Below, piece after piece: positions 1 to 11,820 of a stretch of DNA of 64,000 nt. Made by a program: the position numbers and the translations under genes. The notes beneath the pieces are model-generated. The model saw nothing but the letters and a program-made list of their open reading frames with translations, did not search any database and was not told the origin of the DNA. Positions within the stretch are counted from its first letter, which is position 1. Every line of letters begins with the position of its first letter. Source of the DNA: Diadophis punctatus similis (Eukaryota > Chordata > Lepidosauria > Squamata > Dipsadidae); NCBI GenBank assembly GCA_023053685.1, contig JALIGW010000005.1:24456001-24520000 (forward strand), written 5' to 3'.

Positions 1-639
1 AATATCTGACTTAAATCTTTTAACTGAATCCATCTGTTCTGTTGCTTTTGTCATTAAAAAAGGAGTGATTTCAAGGGAATGTGAGAAGTAATCAGAAAAA
101 CTCATCAGTCCGATCTCAGTTGTGGGTTAAAATAGATCAGATCTGGAAAAGAGATGAATAAAAACATTTAGGGAAAAAATAGATTATCATAGAAGTAAAA
201 TACCTTGTGGAACTAAATAATTGCTAATTTGCTGTTGCATAAAGCTAATGCTGATCTTAAAAGCATTTAATCTCTTTAGTATGCATCATTTCATGAAATC
301 CTGACTGAAATTTAAAAAAGTAAAATAATTAGAAGCACGTTTAGTCAGGGAAGTTTTTCTTATATGAGTTTATATTTGGTGACATATAGCTGGGATTTTC
401 CTATCACTGTTTACCCATATTTACTCAATGGATTTGTAAAGGTAAGACACTACAGTATAATTACATATATATTTTATATTTACATTTTATATTTTATGAG
501 TTTTATAAGAGTCAGAAGAAAATAAAAAGTGTTGCTAGATGCAAATAAATGAAGTAGTCAAATTAACATTCAACAGCACACTTCAACAGTGACCCGCCAA
601 ATGTAGTTCCCTAGCTGACAGGACTCACAGCATGCTCTT

Positions 640-1060
640 TCTGCTGGATCTGGTAGGATGGACAGATGTAATCAGGAGAGGCAGTCCCTCAGATAACTCA
701 ATCCTGTGTCATGTAGGACTTTAAAGGTCAAAAACAACACCTCGTTTTGGACCCAGAAACAGACTGGAAACCAATGCAGTTTGTGAAGCAGAGCAAACAC
801 GTTCTTCTGGAAACAACTGCCTGTGTTGCTGCATTTTGGACCAGATGAATGTTCCAGGTACATTTCAAGGATATGTAGAGCCTGTTGCCCATGTGGAGCA
901 CATTACAATAATCCAACCAGGAGGTGACTAGGGCATGAGTGACCATGAGTGATGCTTCTTAATCTAGGAACAGGCACAACTGGCATACAATATGAAGTTG
1001 AGCAAAGGTCCTCCTAGCCATGACTGCCACCTGCTCTTCTTGGGTATAGATTGAGTATTT
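640..1060 (-). mobile_element. L2/CR1-like LINE fragment, C-terminal reverse-transcriptase region
   Basis: Read on the minus strand, two overlapping frames carry typical end-of-RT blocks of this LINE group: LVTSWLDYCNVL with LVQNAATQAVV in one, and LHKLHWFPVCFWVQNEVL with FKVLHDTGLSYLRDCLS in the other. The change of frame between them shows at least one frameshift. No catalytic motif is left. This is a dead, truncated copy. Family placement is by resemblance; the edges are approximate. Confidence 0.7.
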
Positions 1061-1129
1061 ATCTATCCATCATTTTGTGATGATGGGTTTATTTCCCCCC
1101 CCCTTTAAATATATATTTTTATGCGGTGA

Positions 1130-1331
1130 CATTTCAGAGCAGATGTTTTCCAGAAAATTTATCCAACCACGCGTAGACATGTTGGAAAAAGATCTTCACA
1201 AAAAGGAAAAAAAGGAAGCAATTCTCTCCAAACATTTAGATTCATCAGGAAAAACAGCATTGGTAGCTGTGTTGAATAACCAAGTCCAACCAAAGATTAT
1301 GCTCAACTACACAGAATATGTGACTGTTTAA
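1130..1331 (+). pseudogene. Unrecognised coding-like fragment ending in TAA
   Basis: An open stretch of about 65 codons reads with a protein-like composition: SEQMFSRKFIQPRVDMLEKD, a lysine/glutamate-rich helix-like part (HKKEKKEAILSKHL), then DSSGKTALVAVLNNQVQPK, ending at TAA 1329-1331. Bases from about 1097 to 1125 are T-rich with an AG, so the frame may begin there. I do not recognise the protein. It could be a processed-pseudogene fragment, a mobile-element piece or a chance open frame. Confidence 0.25.
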
Positions 1332-1589
1332 GTGTTCTTTAGTTTTATATCAACGAAGCACTTTTATTTCTAAAAATTCCTGAAAAGATCCCAGTTTTTT
1401 GAGGGGGGACAATGTTCTCTTTTAATTTTGGTTTTCCCCATATTTAGTTGTCTACTGGTAGCAATAGAGATAGATGGATCAACAAGTGGATCAATTGCAG
1501 ACCCAATTGGCAAAATAAACCTCAGAATCATATTGGTTGGAAACATTTGGAAGAGGCCTTCATTTTGCAGTCGATAGACAATGGCTAAA

Positions 1590-1614
1590 ATGATGATGGT
1601 GGTGGTGGTGGTGG

Positions 1615-1649
<35 letters not shown>
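1590..1649 (+). repeat. GGT/GAT trinucleotide microsatellite
   Basis: About six GGT units sit next to about ten GAT units in one 60-base tract. Coding potential across it on either strand (Met/Val or Ile/Thr runs) is an artefact of the repeat. Confidence 0.95.
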
Positions 1650-1984
1650 GGTAGCAACAGCAGTAGACTGGAAAGATATAAAGAGGAGTTTGTAACTTGT
1701 TTTATTTTCCAAATATCAGATTACACAAGAAAATATAAGTGGAAATTCCATTATAGGTCTTCAGTCCAACAACTGGAATGTGCTAGTTAGCCGGCATGTC
1801 TTCTTGTAGATATATAGATATCATTTCCTGGAGTTCTCGACCGTTATGACCTTTGACCCAGCACATAGAAGGAGAGGTAGAGAAGCAGAAAGGCCAAGAG
1901 CTTGAAGAGTGGAGAGGTTGGAAAGGGGCAGCTGGAAGGTGAGATGGAGCAGAGGAGGCAGATGATTTATGACTGTGTGGCTTC

Positions 1985-2030
1985 CCTGGACTCCCCCTGG
2001 ATTCCCCTGGATTCCCCTGGATCCCTTTGA
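1985..2030 (+). repeat. Short tandem repeat of a GGATTCCCCT-like unit
   Basis: Three to four near-identical copies of a 10-base unit lie in tandem. The surrounding stretch (about 1950-2740) has moderate GC and may be the 5' part of the LINE whose endonuclease starts near 2820, but no ORF1-like protein is visible. Confidence 0.6.
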
Positions 2031-2819
2031 ACTGTCTTCAATGTGCAGTAATCAGCTGGAGCTAAACCCTGGTCTGAGAGCCCAAGAGCCAGCAGCTACA
2101 GTTCTGAATTATGGCATAGATCTTCTGATAGAGGCAGAGCTGACAGAAGAAACGAGCTTCATGGCCGTTGTCGGCAGCTGGGCCTACTCATGTGGTCACC
2201 AATGCTGTGGAGGTTGGCAGGCTGCCATTGAGATTTTTTGAGGTTTAACTGGCGAGTGGGAGCTTGGAACTGTGTGAACTTCAGGAGACATTGTAGGACT
2301 ACACAGCTGCTACAATATCTAGTGCAGCATAGCAGGCCTTTTGGCTTCTTCTCCGACTACTTTTTGCAATCTTCTGAATGTTCTGTAATCGGGCCTGGGA
2401 AGGTTGCTCAGGGAATTCTGGGGCTGGAAGGGAAAGTTGAATGAGAGGTGAGTGTGTTGGTCTTATGAGTGTGTTGGGAGATAAGGGGGTGCTGGATGTG
2501 ACCCCTCTGCACCAGTGAGGAAGGAGTGGTGTGAGTTTGAGGGCACTGAGAGCAAGTGCTATAGTGCCTGTAAGCTTCATCTTGCCCCTGACGGTTTGTC
2601 AGTTGGAGGAGGTTTCCACTTTTTTAAGGAAGAGTGTTAGTGATGGTGGATGGAATGGTTTTCAGGGAAGGCAGAGGAGGGTGGTCTATTTCAGTGGTGT
2701 CGGGTAATGGGAGATAGGGAGGCAAGGGGGAGAAGGCATGGGGAATGCGACCTCGGTGTTTAGTACCGGTCTCGTGTTCTGCCTGCTTGCACTCACTTCA
2801 TTTACATGGTCAGCAGATC

Positions 2820-3650
2820 TGTGGTGGCCCTGGTCTTAGGCTGCTGCTTTTAAATGTCAAATCAGCCTGCAATAAGGCTAGCCTTATTGCTGATTTGATC
2901 CTTGAAGAGAAGGCTGATCTGGCTTGTATAACCGAGACCTGGCTGGGCCCAGAGGGAGGTGTTCCCCTCTTAGAAATGTGCGAAGTGGGCTATCGAGCAT
3001 GGCACCAGTCTAGACCTCAGGGCCAGGGAAGGGGTGTGCCTTTTGTTATCAGAGAATATCTAGCAGCCTCTAGGGGCACTGTTCCACAAGTGCCCGGCTA
3101 TGAGACCCTTTTTCTTAGTTTGGGCTCAAGGGACCAGGTGTGATTTCTACTGCTGTACCAGTCTCCCTCCTGTGTGGCAGTTTCCTACCTGGACTCCTGG
3201 ACCTCGCTCCGGGGCTGGCAGTGGAATTCCCGAGGCTTATAATTCTGGGGGACTTCAACCTGCCATCCCTGGGGGCAGGGTCAGAGGTAGCCCAAGATTT
3301 AATGGAAACCATGACTTCCATAAGCCTAGGAATAGTGGTCACACACCTGATTTGGTGTTCTTGTCGGAGCAGTGTCTATGTGACCTGGAATTGGTGGACT
3401 TGTCCTTGGTCTCCCTGTCATGGTCAGATCACAGTCTGGTGGCAATGAGTTTCTCAAGAGCTGTACCCTCCCCCTGCAGGGAGGTAGGACCTATTAGATT
3501 GGTCCGCCCCCAACAACTAATGGACCCTGATGGGTTCCAGAAGGAGCTGGGGGTTATAAATGCAGATTTGCGCAGTCCAGCCGAGCTCTTAGTCACTGTT
3601 TGGAGTAGAAAGGTGATTGGGGTTCTGGATAGGATTGCACCCATGTGACT
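2820..3650 (+). mobile_element. L2-like LINE fragment, N-terminal endonuclease of ORF2
   Basis: The pieces spell an apurinic-type LINE endonuclease: LLNVKSACNKASLIADLI and DLACITETWLGPEGG (2850-2965), then after a stop and a frame change RLIILGDFNLP (about 3233-3265), then in a third frame HTPDLVFLSEQ and SWSDHSLVAM (about 3340-3450). GDFN and SDH are the conserved metal- and phosphate-binding motifs of this fold. The protein is broken by at least two frameshifts and a stop. The reverse-transcriptase region is missing after about 3650. A dead copy, with L2 or a near CR1-group relative as the best guess. Confidence 0.75.
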
Positions 3651-3689
3651 TCTCACCCGTAGACCTGGGGTGGGGTATGGCAATCATAA

Positions 3690-4010
3690 CTTTGAGGACA
3701 GATTGTATATAGCTTTTTAAAAGTCTGTCATAAGTTCAGACAGTTGCTAAACAAGTAGTCCAATCAATACACCAATCAAGGAACTGCCAAACAAGCTAAC
3801 AGTAACAGCTCAACCAAAGAATCTCCAAAACCACTCCCACCAACACCGACAGGGCAAGCCACTAGAATATAAATTGAGAGCAAACCTCATTTCTTACTAG
3901 CACTGATGATTACCTGGTTTGGGTAAGGAAATGTCTGCAAGAAAACAACCGAGCTCCGAGAGTAACCAAGCTCAGAGAGCATCAAAGACCCCTTATTTCA
4001 ACCCTGAGCC
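3690..4010 (+). mobile_element. Penelope-like element end fragment with hammerhead-like core
   Basis: The segment from about 3715 to 4000 resembles a repeat I recall from squamate genomes. At 3903-3909 is CTGATGA, followed by a 5-bp hairpin (TTACC at 3910-3914 with GGTAA at 3922-3926) and GGAAATGTC. This order (CUGAUGA, stem II, GAAA) is the conserved core of hammerhead ribozymes, which are known in the terminal repeats of Penelope-like retroelements. No reverse-transcriptase or GIY-YIG coding sequence is visible nearby. Stem I pairing was not found upstream, so activity is doubtful. Confidence 0.45.
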
Positions 4011-4639
4011 AGAAATATTCTCCTTTATTGAACTAGTCATTGTTGACATTGTTGAGTACTACTTGTATTCTGAAAATTATGCTGTTATTCCTTTTTCTTG
4101 CTAACGCAGTACCCAATATGTCTTTTCTTATTTTTAAATGCACCAAACAAGAAAGAAATCCTTGTATTTTAGACATCTTTTACTGCTGCAGCTAAACATA
4201 TTCCTTATGCTTGTCGTAAATAAATAGAAGGAATAATGTGAAGGCCACTGGTTTCCAGCATTTATACTATTTGCATGATGTAGATTAATGCTTGATGAAT
4301 TAGATGCAAGTGCTTCACTCAACAGATGTGTGATAAAACATTGGCTAAAAATACCCTTGTTCTAGAAGCCATGCTCAAAAGCATACCCATATTTCAAAAC
4401 ATTTAAAGCCCATAATTATGTGATATACTGCCATAAATTATTTTTGTAAGTTATTATAAAGAAGAAGATCATGGAGGAGAACAGAGCGGAAGGGCAAATC
4501 CTTATGCGTTTGACTTATTTTTGTGTCTTCAGCAAACATCATCCGTAAGGATTTACAAAGGAAGCACTTGAAATGACCGAAACAAAAGATTGTGAATGCT
4601 TTTACTTATCAAATTTCTAAACCACTCATCTCACCTAAA

Positions 4640-4870
4640 TGACTCTGGGCAGTTTACCATAACAAACAGCTATGTAAAAAACATAAATTAGAAAACAGAA
4701 TTAAGAACAAAGTTAAAAATTAAGATGTTAAGTTAAAGAGGTGGAGAGAGCACCCTCAATCCACCAACCATCTCATGGCTGCATAGCAATTGTAGAGCCC
4801 CATGTCAATTAGCAGAGCCAGGTCTTCACACTATTCTGGAAGACTAGCAAACCTCATCTCCAGAACGTAC
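4640..4870 (-). mobile_element. L2-like LINE 3' end fragment
   Basis: Read on the minus strand, the segment carries the CTGCCCAGAGTC motif that precedes the tail of squamate L2-like elements, with diverged 3' sequence before it. It is decayed, and the limits are rough. Confidence 0.4.
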
Positions 4871-4990
4871 AATGTTCCAAAGATTTATTTTTCTTCTTTT
4901 TCGGCTGTGATCTTAAATAAATTTGCTCAGTTTTAGTTTTAAGCTTGCTCCCATTTAAGATAATATTTGTATAACAGAGAAATTGCATGG

Positions 4991-5195
4991 TTATTATTTA
5001 TTTATTATTTATTTATTAGTGAGACTTATATACCGCCTCATAGTGCAAGCACTCTCTAAGCGGTTTACACCATTAAGCAATGTATATATTGCCCCAACAA
5101 TCTGGGTCCTCATTTTACCTACCTCAGAAGGATGGAAGGCTGAGTCAACCCTGAGCCGGTGATATTTGAACAGCTGAACTGCTGATTTCTATTGC
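4991..5195 (-). mobile_element. tRNA-derived squamate SINE (type A), head truncated
   Basis: The tail (TTATTTATTTATTA) is at the left and the body follows in reverse: the ATACCGCCTCA tail-hairpin arm, the CTAAGCGGTTTACA block, the AACAATCTGGGTCC block, and a B-box-like GATATTTGAAC. The A-box and tRNA head seen in the copies at 47362 and 50851 are missing. Confidence 0.85.
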
Positions 5196-6529
5196 CACCG
5201 AGACGGCAGTTTTCTTATCTTCTATATGTTTCTATATGAACCTGCTGGGAGAATTAACATCCAGAATTTTAAGTATGTTATCAGTGTATAAATATTTATA
5301 TTTACTTTAGTTGACTAATGTTGGTGCTCAGTCTAAATAGGACAGACATTCCATTGGTGAGAAGTTGTTTTTAATTGGCGGCTCAGTCCATGGTAGATAC
5401 GGTTGCATAGCAATTGTGCCCAGCTTCAGCTTAAATACCAGTTATCCTCCTTTCTTAGAGAAGCTAGATCGAGCATTAGTTATCCATGCTTTCATATATA
5501 ATTGCTGCAACTCACCCTCGAAGCATGTTTAGAACTTGGGTTAGTGCAAAATGCAATCATTGGTTTGCTTTTTAGTTCTTGCTTTGTTGTATTATAAGCT
5601 TATCTTGTCTTCATTTTACAGGCTAACAGTTGTTTTCACACAGTTCAAAGTACTGTGTTTCTTTATCTTATATTTTTGTACTTTTTAAAAATATCCTTGG
5701 CTTTCTAAAGCTTATAGTTGACAAAACATGTGTATATTCATAAATAAAACCAAGCCAATTCAGTGATGAAGTTATGCCAGCTTATTGTACCGAGGGATGA
5801 TTTAAAAAGAAAACATAGAATTAAATAAATGAAGAAACCTCTTTTACTCTCTGTTGGCAGAGATTGGGATAGTCCAGAGACTGCATTATCAAAGCTTTCC
5901 ATTCTGTGGGTAGAATGGCTTTGTTCAAGCTTTAACTTGTAAATCATCTTCCAGGTACCTACTGGGTTGAAAGGTGACTCAGAAATTATTTTGTGAACAA
6001 ATAAGATATAAATAAGTCTCCAGGATCCTGTTATTATTGGCTATAGCTAGTATGAGATTTTTGCTTATCGTTTAAAGAGGAAGATGGAGGGTCTGATGTA
6101 AGCAGGATGAACTAGTTTAAATCAACATGACTAATAAATGAAATAAAATACCAAAGGAGAATAATTTAACTTCTGAATCTTACAGTAGGCTTACATTATT
6201 AAGCCCACTGTAATTATCTTTTCATTTGATTGTTTAGTCATTAATTCTAATCAAGGTTTGACATTAGTTTTCGATTACTGATTTTTCCTTCAAACTGTTC
6301 CAAGAATGACTGATTATTTTCTTCCAATACAAGGATCAGTTGAGAATCACCAAGAAGCATCATTGTTGTAGAAGTATTCACAGAATGCTGTTTTGATTTT
6401 ATTCCCTCTAAATACATTTGTCATATTTTTTTATTTTCATATTGAATCATTTTTTTAAACTATGTGTAGATGTGATTGTGTGAATAATATCTATTACTTC
6501 ATAGCAACAGACTGATTTAGTTTTGAAAA

Positions 6530-6612
6530 GGAGATAGATAAATATATCACATTTATATAGCTGCCCATCTTAAAACAACTCAGTGCAGCTTACAACCAAT
6601 AAATATAAAAAA
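6530..6612 (-). mobile_element. L2-like LINE tail fragment
   Basis: The minus strand reads GGTTGTAAGCTGCACTGAG, then AAGATGGGCAGC, then TATATAAATG. This is the usual short 3' tail of squamate L2-like LINEs. Confidence 0.55.
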
Positions 6613-6751
6613 GTATAAACATTGTGGGAATCAGATACCCCCATGAATCATTATTTTATTAGTCTATATAGCCATGGGATTGGTTACTGCTGACATGAGT
6701 TGTTCAGGTTATCATTGTTTTGCTCCAAGTACTGGCCCTAAGGCCCTAGGA

Positions 6752-7146
6752 CAGTGATGGCGAACCTATGGCACGCGTGCCACAGGTGGCACGCGGAGCC
6801 ATATCTGCCGGCACGCGAGCCGTTGCCCTAGCTCAGCTCCAGCGCACATGTGCGCCCCAGCCAGCTGATTTTCGGCTTGCACGGAGGCTCTGGGGGGGGT
6901 ATTTTAGGCTTCCAGAGGGCTTCTGGGAGGACAAGGGAGGGCGTTTTTGCCCTCCCCTGGCTCCAAGGAAGCCTCTGGAGCCTGGGGAGGGCGAAAAACG
7001 GGCCTACCAGGCCCACCAGAAGTTGGGAAACAGGCCGTTTTTGCCCTCCCCAGGCATTGAATTATGGGTGTGGGCACTCGCGCATGCGTGATAGCCCGTG
7101 CGCACACGTTTTTGGCACCCGAGGAAAAAAAGGTTCGCCATCACTG
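6752..7146 (+). mobile_element. hAT-type MITE (family 1), complete, 395 bp
   Basis: The ends are 16-bp inverted repeats, CAGTGATGGCGAACCT and its complement. A perfect 8-bp target-site duplication, CCCTAGGA, lies at 6744-6751 and 7147-7154, which is diagnostic of the hAT superfamily. The inside is GC-rich with palindromic GGCACGC motifs near the left end and no transposase, so open frames across it are not genes. The orientation with the CTATGGCAC end on the left is taken as plus for this family. Confidence 0.93.
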
Positions 7147-8956
7147 CCCTAGGACCTCAAGCTAATTGTGGGTGTATTTAAAAAATTAAAAATTTTTAGC
7201 TGTCTGCATTTATGCTACACATATTTTACCAAGTTTCTAGTACCTACTTGTTAAAATAATTATGTCAGCAAAAACTCTAATCTACATAAGGCTTCAGAAC
7301 AAAACATCTAAGCAATGGTTTTTAAAGGTCAGCCAATACCAAGCATAGAAACTTTTTCCATATTTAATGTCAAGGCCACTGGCCTTTGAGAAAATGATTA
7401 AAGAAGAAAGCATGAGATGAGCACATGAAGATTGTAGGGAAGGACTCCAGAGTTCTGTTTTGGTGCCTGATTATGAGGGGAAATTATTATAAAATAAAAT
7501 GGAGACCTTGCAGATAGTGATGCGGTTCGAGTATGAGAGCACATGCATTGTGAACTGTTCCTGAACGACAAAGAAGGGGGGGGGGGAGATTATTTCCTCT
7601 TGCATACAATGCTAATGGAATAATCTTTTTCTGGCCTTTGGATTGTTGCCATCTATTGCTTTGCAGGCTTTTCTCCTAATAAATATTCATAATTAGATAC
7701 ACACACATCACTAAGAACAGAATTTCCTCTTATTAAAACCTTCATCATTCAAGTCTTTGAAAATGAATCCACCCTATGTACACCCCCATGTCATTCTGCT
7801 TAAATAGTCCTTTCATTCATCCAAATTGTTAGGATACTGAGCTGCTTTGGAGCACAATTAAATTTGCACTCTAGCGCTTTGAGATTGATTGTAAGCCTTA
7901 ATAATGTATGGGCTTAAAAAATGTTCTCAGTGCTATAATCCCCAGTATTTTTGCTTCATGCTGAATAAGATATTAAATGGCCATTCAGATATGGCTAAAA
8001 CTATATTTCATGCATAAGCAGTTTCAGTTCTAACCTTCTGATTTCCTTTGTCTCTTAGAAGAGAGAAAAAAGTAGAAGAAACTAAAGCCACCACTCCTGA
8101 TAGAATCTGTTGCAACAGAATCTGTTGCTTTTCTCTGCTGCTGTTCTCATGGTTTGTTTCTTAACAAAGCTACTGTCAGCTGAATTTAAGTCAGAACTTT
8201 AATAACTGTCAACCACAGCAGATGTAGGTGAGATGTTGAAATGAATCAGTAGCTCATGGCAACTTACAATAGAGCTATAATTCTAGATGGTTTCGTTTTT
8301 ATCCAAAAGTCGTGGGAGTGAGGAGTCCACATATTCAGGATTTTTCTGCTCTCTGACCCATATTCTATCAACACAATAATGTATCTTTAAGATCACAATG
8401 ATCTTAAAAGAGGTTTCTGGATTGGCCATAGCATGAACTGGTTGGGATCTATGGCAGTACATATTTAAGGTGAATGTTTTTTTCCCAATGGAAAAAATAT
8501 TTTCTCTAAATTCAAGTGCTGAGTATGAGCAAAACTTAAGGAGACTAAAATATAGATGCTTGTTTGGACATAATATTTAAACTTATGATTAAACTATTGT
8601 TAAGCACCGTGGGAATAAATTGCTGTAAGCGTCAGGGTTATCTGTTTCTCCCATGTCTCTTTCCCCCTCCTTCCAATTTAGATAACCACCGTCATCCAAA
8701 TCCAGACTACCAAGATTTACTGTAGCTATAAGAGGAAAACAAGCCAATTTTACATAATACTTTACAGAGCTATTTGAAAGAATCTAATTGTACATAAAAT
8801 TAACCATTGTTTAGGATTTGTGTGGCACTAAACTTGCTTAAATCTAGATACCAGAGGCTTTTGAAAGGAGAATATTGTGAATGAAAGGATCTCTGAAAGA
8901 CATAAAGAACCAAATGTAGACTCTGGTTTTTAGTAATGTTGTTAGATCTCATAAGG

Positions 8957-9298
8957 CCGTGATGGCGAACCTATGGCACGGGTGCCACAAGTGGCACGCG
9001 GAGCCATATCGGTGGGCACGCGAGCTCAGTTCCAGCGTGCATGTGTGCACCAGCCGGCTGATTTTCGGGCCTTCTGGGCCCACTGGGAGTCGGGGAAACA
9101 GGCTGTTTCCAGCCTCCAGAGGGGGTGGGGAAGGCAGTTTTCGCCCTCCCCAGGCTCCTAGAAAGCATACTGGGAGCAGGGGGGTCATGCGTGCATGTTC
9201 GGGGGTGCATGGAATTATGAGTGTGGGCACGCACACACGTGATCCCCCGCATTCCCCCCCCTTTTGGCACGCGAACCAAAAAAGGTTCGCCATCACTG
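8957..9298 (+). mobile_element. hAT-type MITE (family 1), complete, 342 bp
   Basis: The ends match the family-1 inverted repeats (left end CCGTGATGGCGAACCT). A perfect 8-bp duplication, TCATAAGG, lies at 8949-8956 and 9299-9306. There is no coding capacity. Another copy in the opposite orientation starts 301 bases downstream. Confidence 0.93.
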
Positions 9299-9349
9299 TC
9301 ATAAGGACTACTATGCATGATAGGAAACACTACTTTTTCTAATATCAAT

Positions 9350-9588
9350 AGCACTTAGCAATAGCACTTAGACGTATATACTGCTTTACAGTGCTTTACA
9401 GCTCTCTTTAAGTGGTTCACAGAGTCAACTTATTGTCCCCAACAATCTGGGTCCTCATTTTACCGACCTCAGAAGGATGGAAGGCTGAGTCAACCTTGAG
9501 TCTGTGAGATTTAAACTGCCAAATTGCAGGCAGTCAGCAGAAGTAGCATGCAGTACTGCACTCTAACCACTGTGCCACCGCAGCTCTA
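9350..9588 (-). mobile_element. tRNA-derived squamate SINE (type A), nearly full length
   Basis: In reverse it holds the tail, the AAGTGGTTCAC block, the AACAATCTGGGTCCTC block, a degenerate B-box and the head ending with the complement of GTGGCACAGTGGTTAGAGTG, which covers the A-box. It lies between two convergent hAT MITEs. Confidence 0.85.
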
Positions 9589-9599
9589 ATGACCTAGAT

Positions 9600-10005
9600 C
9601 GGTGATGGCAAACCTTTTTTTCCTCGGGTGCCGAAAGTGCATGCGTGTGTGGTATCACACATATGGGAGTGCCCACACCCATAATTCAATGTCTGGGGAG
9701 GGCAAAAACGGCCTTCCCCCACCCCCCGGAGGCCCTCTGGAGGCCGAAAATGGCCCATTTCTCAACTTCTGGTGGGCCCAGTATGCCCATTTTTCGCCCT
9801 CCCCAGGCTCCAGAGGCTTTCCTGGAGCCTGGGGAGGGCAAAAACACCCTCACCCTTCCCCCCCGGAAGCCCTCCGTGCGAGCCAAAAATCAGCTGGCCA
9901 GCACACACATGCGCGCTGGAGCTGACGTAGGCAATGGCTCGCGTGCCGGCAGATATGGCTCCGCGTGCCACCTGTGGCACGCGTGCCATAGGTTCGCCAT
10001 CACTG
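9600..10005 (-). mobile_element. hAT-type MITE (family 1), complete, 406 bp
   Basis: The left end is CGGTGATGGCAAACCT, the right end AGGTTCGCCATCACTG. The duplication is ACCTAGAT (9592-9599) against GCCTAGAT (10006-10013), 7 of 8. The interior is the reverse complement of the copy at 6752, so it faces the copy at 8957 tail to tail. Confidence 0.92.
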
Positions 10006-10092
10006 GCCTAGATAGCTCAGAAGCTTCACGTTTCCAATTTTTTTCTCCTGTATTTTTAGTAACTTAGAGAATAATTTGTACATTCATTATAC

Positions 10093-10259
10093 CAGTGGTC
10101 CCCAACGTTTCCAGCTTTGCGGACCGGTTGGGGGGAGCGGGAGAAGGGATGGTTCCATGCAAGCAGCTGGTGAGCACAAATGGTGCTTCCTGTGCATTCG
10201 CCCGCTGCTCACTTGCACAGCACGGTACTGGGCTGCGGCACGGGTTGGGAACCCCCCTG
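10093..10259. mobile_element. Short hAT-type MITE, CAGTGGTCCCCAACG ends, 167 bp
   Basis: It begins CAGTGGTCCCCAACG and ends GGGTTGGGAACCCCCCTG, an imperfect terminal inverted repeat. Flanks CATTATAC and CATCATAC match at 7 of 8 bases, giving the 8-bp hAT signature. No coding sequence. Confidence 0.85.
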
Positions 10260-11820
10260 CATCATACTACTCTGATTAGGAGAAATGAGCGCTGCAATCC
10301 CAGTAAATTGATTTACTCAAGGGTTAGTATAGTGGGTTTTTTCCTTCCACTTAACATAAATTTTATTTAGATTTCAATTAAGGCAAGCTTTTTCATAGGC
10401 AGGTGAAAACTTTTGATTCATGCTTCACAATTCTGAAAAAGAATCAACAGCAGAGTGCTCTCTTTCTGAAAAATCTCATACTGTAGTTTCATTTGCTGAA
10501 TTCTAAAATAAGATATGCTATTTAACCAAATGATCAAATAAGTAGAAATTTAAATCCCCAAATGTTAAATGCTTCACAATTTGTTATTTAAAAGTTTTGT
10601 TTTTTGAAATGATTAATTTTATCTACAACCTTTCTTAAATTGTTTAGATTTATGGGATGTGCCAATATTGGCCTGGTAAGCTATGCATTGTGATTAAATA
10701 AATATAGACTTTATCTGCCTAATTGCAATATGAAATGGCCTTATAGCCAGCAAAACCAAGCACATTGACATTTTGTAGAGGTAATTAAGTTACTAAGGTA
10801 TATCCCATGTCTCAGAAGCGTTGTGAAATCTGATCAAAATTGTGCTGATTGCAAATCTAATTAAATTAATAAAAGTAAATGGAATGTATCTGTCATGGAA
10901 CTCACTTTTAAAACACTTATTCCAAATTGTTAGCCTATACTTATAAAACTTCTCTAGTCTGTTTTGTGGGTTCAGAGCTACCAGTAAAAAAGCTTATGAA
11001 AGTCAAAAGTTGCTCAACTTCTGTCATACCAAGGTGTTTCTTTTCATTGCTATCTCTTGGTCTCAGATAACTAACTTGTATCATGCTCCATTTTAAGTCA
11101 ATAACCTACAAAAACAAATCTTAGGGATTAATCCTAAAGAGTCCCTGGAGACTTTTCTTGTAATGTATTGTGCTTTTCAATTATACAGGTGATAAGGAAT
11201 AAATAACACCAATGAATGTATGTTATTGGACAGCAAATACAAAGGGATACCACTGGTTGAAAGGCTGTGTCTCTGTGATTCTGGAGAGGTGGAAGCCTCT
11301 GGACACACCCTTCTTTGCTGCTCTTTTTATAGTGACATTTGAACAAAATTTATTTTTCCGATAATTAATAGGTATCCTGTCCATTCCGACACCGTTTATC
11401 TTCAGTGGTTACTTAAAGACCAATGGATGGTAGTCACAGCACAGTTAGCTAGATTCTACGCAGCAGCAGTAAAGATTTGCCAGAACCTGATGAATAATCC
11501 ATTATAACTATTTTATATAATTAATGCACTAAATCTTTTGATATCATCACCCCGTTGTACTTTTATTATTACCTAATAAGTATAGGCCTTCACAATTTAA
11601 AGCCTAATATTATATTATAGCTTAGGCCTTGCTCTTGTTTATGTGCAACTGACAGATAGGCTGCCAAATTATGATTTCAACATAGTTTTTATTTGTTGTG
11701 TGTTGTTTTATTCTAGAACTTCTGACTAGATACTCTTTGAGCATTTTTAATTGTACCGGACGTTGACTGTAATAAATAGTTGACTGATTGATTGTATATC
11801 ATTTTATCCTTTAAAACTAG

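Larger units (their letters stand above)
1..11820 (+). other. Intron or 5' region upstream of the FAM53B exon
   Basis: No coding exon could be supported here. The stretch is AT-rich and holds the mobile-element remnants listed separately. Segments at 1-640, 5220-6530, 7155-8948 and 10268-11820 show nothing I can name. FAM53B should have upstream exons with the start codon. They either lie before this window or are too short to recognise by eye. Confidence 0.6.

Noticed and set aside
6768..7152. Several 60-107 codon frames that recur at 9-10 kb and 55 kb
   Set aside because: All fall within family-1 hAT MITE copies; the similarity reflects shared repeat sequence, not a gene family.
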